Shown here: piece after piece, positions 19,134 through 25,509 of the stretch
Numbering within the stretch: position 1 is the stretch's first letter
How the letters are laid out: every line of letters starts with the position of its first letter
DNA from: an uncultured Aquitalea sp.
GTDB lineage: Bacteria; Pseudomonadota; Gammaproteobacteria; Burkholderiales; Chromobacteriaceae
Direction: 5' to 3'
Assembly: GCF_945957525.1 (NCBI RefSeq)
Contig: NZ_CAMFLA010000002.1
Span: forward strand, 62,001-126,000
DNA: 64,000 nucleotides
Notes under the pieces: generated by a model
The model's input: only the letters and a program-made list of their open reading frames with translations
Told to the model about the DNA's origin: nothing
Databases searched by the model: none
Made by a program: the position numbers and the translations under genes

Positions 19134-20306
19134 ATGATGAAACCCGACATGCCAACTCTGCTGCTATCGCTGATGGTGACCAGCGGCGTGCTGGCGATCG
19201 CGGTGCTGGCGGTGGCGCTGAGAACCCGCACCCATCGCGGCTTGCTGACCTGGGGTATCGGCCTGCTGTTCAACGCACTGTCCTACCCGGCCTTTGGCCT
19301 GCGTACCGTCGGCTTGCTGAAAATCTCCATTCTTTCGGCCAACGTGCTTACTGCGCTGACAATGTCGCTGCACGCTATCGCCATCTCCAGCTTTCAACGA
19401 CACCGGGCCAATCCGCCGCGGTTTTCCCTCATGTACGGCCTGGCGGTAGCCAATGCCTTGTTGGCCTGGTGGTTCATGGACAATGACTACTGGCGCAACC
19501 TCTCGGTGTCGGCGACGCAAAGCGGCCTCGCCTTGTTCCTGTTGTGCCAGAGCTTTGCGCCCGGTCTGCGGGAGCCGCGCGTCACCGGGCGCTGGGTGGT
19601 AATCACAGGTTGCATCATTCTGGTGACGGTCTTTGCCGTCAGAACCGGCATGATGTTGGGCAACGGCAATTGGGTTCCCTATTTCAGTGTGCCGATGAAC
19701 GTGCAGATCATCTCCTATCTGGCGGTGTTGACCGTGCTGCTGCTCAATACCATGGGTTTCGTGCTGATGCAGATGGAACACGCGCTTTCACAGCAACAGG
19801 CGCTGGCCACGCACGACGCCCTGACCGGCGTGTTCAACCGGGCCGCCTTGATGGATGCCCTCAAGCTGGCTGGGGCGCGAGCGCGAAGAGAGCAAAAGCC
19901 GCTCGCCATCCTGATGATCGACCTGGATCGCTTCAAGGATGTGAACGACAATCATGGCCACCTGACTGGCGACCGGGTATTGCGCGACGTTGCCGGCCGC
20001 ATTGCCGATCGCCTGCGCGGCTCCGACATCCTGGCGCGCTACGGCGGAGAGGAGTTCATTGCAGTGCTGCCGGATACCGATGGCGAGGGCGCGCTGGCGG
20101 TGGCCAATGACATCCTGCGAGAAGTGCGGGAAAGACCGGTGCGGGTGGAGCAGCAGACCATCCCGGTGACGGTGAGCCTTGGCGTCAGCGCGATTACGCC
20201 TGGTGCAGGCGAAGCGGAACTGGATTTTGAAGAGCTGATCGCCCGTAGCGACAGCGCCATGTATGCGGCCAAGCGCGGCGGACGCAATCGCATTGTGTTG
20301 GTTTGA
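19134..20306 (+). CDS. Membrane-bound diguanylate cyclase (GGDEF)
   Basis: About 390 residues from the ATG at 19134; no ribosome site marks the start, and an earlier TTG at 19080 is possible. Roughly six to seven transmembrane helices fill the N-terminal 230 residues, then a GGDEF domain (THDALTGVFNRAALMDALK, IDLDRFKDVND). The active-site motif is intact as GGEEF, and an RxxD inhibitory site (RGSD) sits five residues before it, so an active c-di-GMP synthase with product feedback is expected. The membrane part resembles a MASE-type sensor, with unknown signal. A motif copy lies at 19334-19343. Confidence 0.88.
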   Translation: MMKPDMPTLLLSLMVTSGVLAIAVLAVALRTRTHRGLLTWGIGLLFNALSYPAFGLRTVGLLKISILSANVLTALTMSLHAIAISSFQRHRANPPRFSLMYGLAVANALLAWWFMDNDYWRNLSVSATQSGLALFLLCQSFAPGLREPRVTGRWVVITGCIILVTVFAVRTGMMLGNGNWVPYFSVPMNVQIISYLAVLTVLLLNTMGFVLMQMEHALSQQQALATHDALTGVFNRAALMDALKLAGARARREQKPLAILMIDLDRFKDVNDNHGHLTGDRVLRDVAGRIADRLRGSDILARYGGEEFIAVLPDTDGEGALAVANDILREVRERPVRVEQQTIPVTVSLGVSAITPGAGEAELDFEELIARSDSAMYAAKRGGRNRIVLV

Positions 20307-20354
20307 GTTGCGCATGGACGGCAACGCGTCTAAGGGCCTGCGCCGGCAGCCATC

Positions 20355-20385
20355 AAACGCCCTGACTGCAGGGCGTTTTGTTTTT
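20355..20385 (+). terminator. Terminator of the diguanylate cyclase gene
   Basis: Stem AAACGCCCTG / CAGGGCGTTT, 4-nt loop, then TGTTTTT. Confidence 0.88.
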
Positions 20386-20519
20386 CCAGGTGAAATCCAG
20401 GTTGGAGCTGGCATAAAGACATGAGCTTTGATCTTGTCGCTACAGCTGGCGATGTTGGGCGGTTTACCATGAGTTGTTCGGTAATTTCCCTTTAGAGATT
20501 AGAGAAAAGGAGGGTGGCA

Positions 20520-20693
20520 ATGAGACCTTTCCTGAAACCCATCTGCATCGTGGCCAGCATGTTGCTGTTAGGGTCCGCGTCCCCTGGTCCGGCGGTTTCC
20601 CATCAGTTACAAACGAACATCGGGCCGGAAGCCGCCAGGCAGCCCCATGTCCTGAAGCAACTCAAAAGGCTGACCCCGGCGCGGGTGCGATGA
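20520..20693 (+). CDS. Small putative secreted peptide, unknown
   Basis: 57 residues. It is chosen because a near-perfect Shine-Dalgarno (AAAGGAGGG) sits 7 bases before the ATG. The N terminus looks like a signal peptide (MRPFLKPICIVASMLLLGSA), leaving a short basic mature part (HVLKQLKRLTPARVR at the end). Base composition is like the core genome. The stop overlaps the next small ORF by 4 bases, and a terminator follows both. I recognise no family; it may be a genuine small gene or a truncated one. Confidence 0.45.
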   Translation: MRPFLKPICIVASMLLLGSASPGPAVSHQLQTNIGPEAARQPHVLKQLKRLTPARVR

Positions 20694-20827
20694 GCCTGGC
20701 GGAGTTCTGGCTGGCCGAAAGGTGGGTTGCGGCTTGTTTCCACCAGCGGCTACCTCCTGTGTGGTCTACCTTGAGGAGGCATAACCGTTTCATTCCTTCG
20801 TTTGTTCTCTCCAAGTCGAGCCCTTGA
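20690..20827 (+). CDS. Small ORF coupled to the peptide gene, unknown
   Basis: 45 residues beginning MSLAEFWLAERWVAACFHQR, overlapping the previous stop as ATGA. It ends exactly where a terminator hairpin begins. Rich in Trp, Arg and Phe; no recognisable family. Support is the coupling and the terminator only. Confidence 0.3.
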   Translation: MSLAEFWLAERWVAACFHQRLPPVWSTLRRHNRFIPSFVLSKSSP

Positions 20828-20857
20828 ACCCGTCCATGGTGGGATGGGTTCTTTTTT
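20827..20857 (+). terminator. Terminator after the small gene pair
   Basis: Stem AACCCGTCC / GGATGGGTT (one G-T pair), 6-nt loop, followed by CTTTTTT. Confidence 0.75.
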
Positions 20858-21002
20858 CCTGTGGTCTTCCGGTCGTAACCTGCTACGTGGCCCTCACCCC
20901 AAGCTAGTGACAGTCATTCTGCTGGCGTCGCAGGCTTATCAATGTTGTCAGTGATCGGTGTTGGTCAGCACTTAATCTCCTCCGCCGTATTGCTGCCCAT
21001 GT

Positions 21003-21263
21003 CTAGTAAGGGCGCGCTTCAGACGAGGAGGGGCGGTGGGTGGTTACGGACGAGCGCGCATCAAGCGTCGACGTCCCTTGCTTGGCGCATGGCAAATCAG
21101 CCTGGCGGCAAAAACAGGGCTTCAGGCAGATAGAATGGAGGGTGTGGAGATGGGCAAAGATGCCTCCAACAACCACGAGGCAGGTCAGTGTTGCGAAAAT
21201 TATTGACAAATCAAGGACATGTGGTGATAATGGCTCTTCCTCTTCAGGGTGGCTCAGCTGCAA
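21003..21263 (-). CDS. Possible small membrane protein, weak
   Basis: 86-codon frame starting at a TTG, with an acidic N terminus (HPEEEEPLSPH) followed by one hydrophobic segment (IIFATLTCLVVVGGIFA) and a Cys-rich tail. It overlaps a good promoter on the other strand. No family recognised; it may be spurious. Confidence 0.22.
   Translation of the reverse strand: MQLSHPEEEEPLSPHVLDLSIIFATLTCLVVVGGIFAHLHTLHSICLKPCFCRQADLPCAKQGTSTLDARSSVTTHRPSSSEARPY
21203..21231 (+). promoter_or_regulatory. Sigma-70 promoter upstream of the infA relic
   Basis: TTGACA at 21203-21208 and GATAAT at 21226-21231 with 17-base spacing, close to consensus. The next rightward coding sequence is the infA relic. Confidence 0.65.
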
Positions 21264-21378
21264 GCTACCTGCCTCGCCTTGGTTGCTGTCGTGTCGTACA
21301 GCATTTTTCGATCTGGTCTACAAAGTCATCAAAGATTCCAATGTGCGTTTGAGCATTTTGGGTGCTGTCTTTTCCCGT

Positions 21379-21643
21379 ATGACTGCCTTGTCAAATGAAG
21401 ATATGATCAAGCTGGAGGGTGTTGTTGTCGGAATGCTGCCGGAATCCCGCTTCGCGTTCGGCTTGATAACAATACCGAGGCACTGGCTTATGGCTCTGGC
21501 AAGATGAAGCCGCGCCGTGTTCGTGTGACTGAGAGGGTCTTGTTGCTGAAATGTTGCCATATGATTTTGCCACGGGGCGGGTCAATTTATGGTATTCAAC
21601 AGCCAAACAAATACAACCTACGGCAAAATGTAGTAGGCATTAA
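21379..21643 (+). pseudogene. infA: infA (translation initiation factor IF-1) relic with a one-base deletion
   Basis: From the ATG at 21379 one frame reads NEDMIKLEGVVVGMLPESRF. It then loses homology, and the other frame continues RVRLDNNTEALAYGSGKMK, then RRVRVTERV, then EMLPYDFATGRVNL. Together they match IF-1 end to end (OB fold, RVxLDN, SGKMxxxRxRV, PYDxxxGR). The frames join at about 21453, where one base appears to be missing. The 3' end is approximate. Many betaproteobacteria carry a second infA beside a csp gene, as here. It is a pseudogene unless the deletion is a sequencing error. Confidence 0.8.
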
Positions 21644-21679
21644 TAGCTGCGCATGATAAGCGGGCTGTAAGGAAAATAA

Positions 21680-21859
21680 TTGAAAGTAAGTGAGTTGAAA
21701 ATGGGTGATAAAATCACTCAGTGTATAGAGAATTCTATAATTGCATTTGAAGTAATGGCGGTTAAGCAAATTGGTCGTCGTTTCGTGGTTACCTTTAATT
21801 CTGCTTTTGGCACTGAAACCGCAAGTTATCAAGGTGATGCCTGTATCCCTACGGCGTAA
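21680..21859 (+). CDS. Small orphan protein, unknown
   Basis: 59 residues from a TTG with AAGGA 6 bases upstream (MKVSELKMGDKITQ), or 52 from the ATG at 21701. The composition is AT-rich, unlike the core. A perfect terminator starts 4 bases after the stop, which supports real transcription ending here. The sequence (IAFEVMAVKQIGRRFVVTFN) suggests a small beta-rich domain; I recognise no family. Confidence 0.45.
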   Translation: MKVSELKMGDKITQCIENSIIAFEVMAVKQIGRRFVVTFNSAFGTETASYQGDACIPTA

Positions 21860-21862
21860 AGC

Positions 21863-21890
21863 AAAAACCTGCCTTGTGGCAGGTTTTTAC
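21863..21890 (+). terminator. Terminator of the 59-residue gene
   Basis: Perfect 11-bp stem AAAAACCTGCC / GGCAGGTTTTT, loop TTGT. Confidence 0.88.
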
Positions 21891-21904
21891 TAACAAATCA
21901 TATC

Positions 21905-21938
21905 CAATAAAAAAGCCCCGTTTGGGGCTTTTTTATTG
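21905..21938. terminator. Terminator of csp (bidirectional)
   Basis: Perfect 15-bp stem CAATAAAAAAGCCCC / GGGGCTTTTTTATTG, 4-nt loop; T runs on both strands. It closes the leftward csp gene. Confidence 0.9.
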
Positions 21939-21950
21939 CCAGCGAATTGC

Positions 21951-22154
21951 TTAGAGCGGCTGGATGGCGGTTGCCGCCGGGCCTTTTTGGCCCATTGCCT
22001 TGGTGAAGCTAACTTTCTGACCTTCGTGAAGGGACTTGAAGCCGTCAACACGAATTTCGGAGAAGTGGGCGAAAAGGTCGTCGCCGCCATTGTCCGGAGT
22101 GATAAAGCCAAAACCCTTGGCGTCATTGAAAAATTTAACGGTACCAGTTTCCAT
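21951..22154 (-). CDS. Cold-shock protein, CspA family
   Basis: 67 residues starting [21 protein letters not shown]1 (KGFGFI) and RNP2 (DLFAHFS) are present, and the length is canonical. It binds single-stranded RNA/DNA and probably melts mRNA structure. The 5' leader is about 130 bases from the predicted start of transcription, as is usual for cold-inducible csp mRNAs. A longer N terminus (MESIM...) is possible but not family-like. Confidence 0.93.
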   Translation of the reverse strand: METGTVKFFNDAKGFGFITPDNGGDDLFAHFSEIRVDGFKSLHEGQKVSFTKAMGQKGPAATAIQPL

Positions 22155-22294
22155 GATGGACTCCATGAATTGATTAACGGCAATGTGAATGCCAAACAGC
22201 ATGATAGTCAAGGAATAGATATGGAAACAAAGCAGACCAACAGGGTGGGCAACGAGGCATCAATAGATATGGCACTTGAAAATCTTGCTACACC

Positions 22295-22323
22295 TTTATA
22301 CAGGGTTATTCCCATCGAGTCAA
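22295..22323 (-). promoter_or_regulatory. Sigma-70 promoter of csp
   Basis: On the minus strand, TTGACT (22318-22323) and TATAAA (22295-22300) with 17-base spacing. It predicts a long leader of roughly 130 bases before the csp start. Confidence 0.7.
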
Positions 22324-22915
22324 TTTTTTGATTTTGAGCAATATTGTCTTAGCCCGCCTGGCGGGGTTACGCTGTGGGTGAACTGCTCAGGGGATGAGGG
22401 ATGGATGGCCCCTCCGTTCACCTCGTTCATGCCTTCAAAGATCAGCTTGTACTCCTTGCCAGTCTGGGTCAGTGCCTCGATGGTAGCTCAGCGCCAATGC
22501 TGGCGCTCCGTTCAGTCCAGCAAGATGTTGGCCGGTGACAGGTCGCGCAGATCCATCTCGATTCCCATGTCGCCGACACGAGTCACCCGGCTAGCGATGC
22601 CGCCGCCAGGATTGCGCTAGTCTCCGACGTGAGAAGTCCAGAGTGGCGCCTGGCTCATAGACTCACTGGTCCAGCACCATGGAAATAAATTTGCTGCCCT
22701 AGTATCTACAGAATAGCCCAACCAGAACGCCTACATCGAATATTTTAACGGGCGCAATCCCCACCTGACCATCTCGATGACTCTGGAAACGAGATCAAAC
22801 CAGTTCTTACCTAGATCAATTTTGATGAAGTATATGGCAGCAGTGTTTTTATATACATATAAAATTGATAGTAAACATCTGTCACGCTATAACGGAAGAG
22901 TCGAAAGTTATCTAA
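22324..22915. other. Gene-free stretch with decayed fragments
   Basis: About 590 bases with no intact gene. The minus strand at 22515-22620 still reads like protein (RVTRVGDMGIEMDLRDL) with a stop at its end, but I cannot name it. An IS3-type transposase scrap follows at 22717. The last 120 bases are AT-rich. Confidence 0.5.
22717..22758 (+). mobile_element. IS3-family transposase remnant
   Basis: The frame reads PNQNAYIEYFNGRN, matching the conserved PxQNAYIERFN motif around the last catalytic Glu of IS3-family OrfB. Flanking codons contain stops. This is only a scrap of the element. Confidence 0.6.
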
Positions 22916-23578
22916 TCAGAGCTCGATATCTTGGTTGATTTGCTCAGCCGAAGGAGTAGGATTGATCAGAATCGCAAAAATAATTTTCTGCATTGTTGTA
23001 ATCAGCTTGTCTCGATCATAAATGAAACCATTGAATACCACGCCACGGATGCAGCCGGCAATTGAAGTTACTAGAACTAAGACCTCTTCACGACTGACTC
23101 GCTTCATCCTGTATTCATTTGCATCAATATAACGATCGACGACATCAAAAATACCCTCAGCTAAGGCAATGCGTCCATCGACCAATCTAGGGTCCTGATC
23201 CATCGCCCAACCGATGGGGGCAAGAATGCGCCGCCATTTTTCCTCGGGCAAATATTCGCTCAGCAGTCGAGCAATAAACTCATTAATGAGGGCATCTGCT
23301 GACACCAAGCAGGGGTCGGCGCTTTTTAAATAACTAACCAATCGCTCCACTGTGGCGTCATGATAATGCACTATCATGGAATTTATTATTGAGTCTTTGT
23401 TTGAAAAGTATTGATAAATAGTCCCGGTGGAGAATCCGGAAGTTTCGGCTAGCTTATTGGTATTGAATCCTTCAAGACCGAATTTATCCAATACCCTCTC
23501 AACCGCTTGGTAAATAATTTTAATTGTACGAGACGACCGCTCTTGTTTTGGTCTCTTTCTCACAGCACCTCCAATCAA
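22916..23578 (-). CDS. TetR family transcriptional regulator
   Basis: 220 residues. A TetR N-terminal helix-turn-helix is clear (NTNKLAETSGFSTGTIYQYF). The C-terminal ligand domain is of unknown specificity. It is the last gene on the minus strand after the fimbrial genes and two unknown genes, 62 bases from its neighbour, so it may be co-transcribed with them or have its own promoter. It is a candidate regulator of the fimbrial operon. Confidence 0.88.
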   Translation of the reverse strand: MIGGAVRKRPKQERSSRTIKIIYQAVERVLDKFGLEGFNTNKLAETSGFSTGTIYQYFSNKDSIINSMIVHYHDATVERLVSYLKSADPCLVSADALINEFIARLLSEYLPEEKWRRILAPIGWAMDQDPRLVDGRIALAEGIFDVVDRYIDANEYRMKRVSREEVLVLVTSIAGCIRGVVFNGFIYDRDKLITTMQKIIFAILINPTPSAEQINQDIEL

Positions 23579-23640
23579 CTAGCATAAAAAATTATCCCTG
23601 CATGATTATTTATAGGCCGCATAGCGTTTTTAAGAGAAAT

Positions 23641-24078
23641 TTAAGTTCGTAAAGAATCAATATACCTTAACAATCCCACCACTACCCACTCAATATCCAG
23701 CAGCAATGCCGATATTTTTTGATAATTTTTCATTTCCAGTTCAAAAATAAAATTGCTAAATGAACCTGCGGAATCAACAGCAAACTTAAAATCACCGGAC
23801 GGATTCGGCTCTACAATCAGGCTATTGAATTTTCCTAGTACTTCTGTTACTTCGTAAATAGAGCAATTTATCACCAAGGCAGCCTTTCCTCCTTCATTCA
23901 GGCTGTCAGTCTTGGTAATATGCAACTCGCGCTCTGTCGATGTTAGCAGCTCGCACAAATCGATCAGACTCAAATCATTACGCCTGTAGTCGTTTATTGA
24001 AAACAAAATTTTCCTTAATTGGAATGCATAAGCCCCCAGAGTGCTGCAAGTAGAAAAATTTAACACAGACAAAGACAT
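23641..24078 (-). CDS. Hypothetical protein between fimbrial genes and TetR
   Basis: 145 residues, AT-rich codons, no signal peptide. Mixed alpha/beta with hydrophobic strands (AALVINCSIYEVTEVLGKF, ISALLLDIEWVVVGLLRY). No recognised domain. Position and strand suggest co-expression with the adjacent 98-residue gene. Confidence 0.55.
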   Translation of the reverse strand: MSLSVLNFSTCSTLGAYAFQLRKILFSINDYRRNDLSLIDLCELLTSTERELHITKTDSLNEGGKAALVINCSIYEVTEVLGKFNSLIVEPNPSGDFKFAVDSAGSFSNFIFELEMKNYQKISALLLDIEWVVVGLLRYIDSLRT

Positions 24079-24126
24079 GATATCTCCTGCAATAAAATTA
24101 CTGCCTCACCGCATAGGCAGCAGAAT

Positions 24127-24423
24127 CTACAGTCTCTTTAAGATTTCTGGTATGCATTTCATGATTAAATTTCGCTCAAATGGAAATATAATCAAAGTGC
24201 CATTGCTGGAGTCAAAAAGATTGATGGCACCATGCATTACATCGACAGCTTTTTGCATGTTCTTTCTGGCAAGGCCGAACCGAAAAACACTCAGTGCATG
24301 TGAAAAGACACTCTGCAAAACTCTGATTTCCTCAATATCATCAAAAGCATTTTCTGATAGCAAGATTCTGTTCAAATGGCCTGACATTTCAGATGAAGGC
24401 ATCAACTCGCTGCTATTCATCAC
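24127..24423 (-). CDS. Hypothetical protein downstream of the fimbrial adhesin
   Basis: 98 residues, probably helical and cytoplasmic (NAFDDIEEIRVLQSVFSHAL). No recognised family. It lies 97 bases after the adhesin stop and 48 bases before the next unknown gene on the same strand. Confidence 0.5.
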   Translation of the reverse strand: MMNSSELMPSSEMSGHLNRILLSENAFDDIEEIRVLQSVFSHALSVFRFGLARKNMQKAVDVMHGAINLFDSSNGTLIIFPFERNLIMKCIPEILKRL

Positions 24424-24520
24424 TTTTTCACCAATGCTAGATTATTCATAAACAACCAGATAATACAAAGCATCCAGCGCAAGAAAATCTTCTTCTTCCA
24501 GCCTGACAATGATAGCTACT

Positions 24521-25474
24521 CTATTGATAGCTGAATGTAAGCGTGCTGACGCCACGCACAATGCCAGCTGTAGCATCTCCACGGGAGTAATATCGAACCA
24601 TGAGTGGAATATTGCTCAAATTGGCAGAGGAGCCGAGCAAAAACTGATTGGCATTTCCATTGGCAGAGGAGTCTGGTCCATAAGTGATAGGTTTTCCATT
24701 ATATAAAATTTGCAAACCTACATTGGTTGCAGTAGAGGAGGGTGCCAGTGACAAAACATCACTAGTATTCGCCGGATTCGATGCATCTGTAAAAGTCACA
24801 TAAACATTAGTGCCTGCATTGCAGCTTAACGGAATACTCCCACTAGTTGTTCCTGCCGTTGCCCCAGCACTTATCAGATCTCTAGTGCCGACATCCGGCA
24901 AGGAAATAGTTACAGCCTTATTGGCAACAGCGCATGAAGTTAAACCATTTACAATGGTTCCACTTACCAAGGTCTCATTAACAGATATTGTGGGCGCGCA
25001 GCTAGATGAAAAGCTATAGTCAACATTCGGCATGCTGGTTAAGGAGCCCGATCCAACTGTCCCTACCACAATGAGATCGGCATCCACCCAAAATTGAGCA
25101 CTACCCGACCCGCTAGCCGCCAATGTAAAATCGTAGCCACTAACTGGATCAGCTTCATAACCTCCTCCAATCATGGTCGTCGACTTATACATAATGCCCA
25201 CGCCCGGAATATTGGTTTGATAAACATCTTTATAGCCAGGCACCAGTGTACCGTTTACTGTCGATGTTTTTCTTACCGAACATCCAGCCATCGAGTTATA
25301 GCGAAACGACCCTACCAGATACGTGGACGCTACGACGCTTCCCAGCTTTTTGTTAGCCGGGATATCTAGCGATGCACCAAAATTGAGTGGATTAATTCCA
25401 ATCAATGACATCGTTCCCGCACAGACAGGAGGAATGCCAACCAAAACAAACAATATAAAAATCACTTTATGCAC
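24521..25474 (-). CDS. Fimbrial tip adhesin (two-domain)
   Basis: About 317 residues from the GTG at 25474, chosen because GGTGGGAGGG lies just upstream; a TTG at 25492 is also in frame. Signal peptide MHKVIFILFVLVGIPPVCAG. The N-terminal 180 residues look like a receptor-binding domain. The C-terminal part is a pilin domain with a Cys pair (LTSCAVANKAVTISLPDVG ... LSC) and a final beta strand VSTLTFSYQ for donor-strand exchange. It is the last structural gene of the chaperone-usher operon, the normal place for an adhesin. Confidence 0.8.
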   Translation of the reverse strand: MHKVIFILFVLVGIPPVCAGTMSLIGINPLNFGASLDIPANKKLGSVVASTYLVGSFRYNSMAGCSVRKTSTVNGTLVPGYKDVYQTNIPGVGIMYKSTTMIGGGYEADPVSGYDFTLAASGSGSAQFWVDADLIVVGTVGSGSLTSMPNVDYSFSSSCAPTISVNETLVSGTIVNGLTSCAVANKAVTISLPDVGTRDLISAGATAGTTSGSIPLSCNAGTNVYVTFTDASNPANTSDVLSLAPSSTATNVGLQILYNGKPITYGPDSSANGNANQFLLGSSANLSNIPLMVRYYSRGDATAGIVRGVSTLTFSYQ

Positions 25475-25509
25475 ATCACCCTCCCACCTCAAAGTAAACT
25501 ACTGTCAAA

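Noticed and set aside
22276-22620. 114-codon plus-strand frame next to csp
   Set aside because: Composition resembles antisense to a decayed gene; the minus strand reads more protein-like but is broken.
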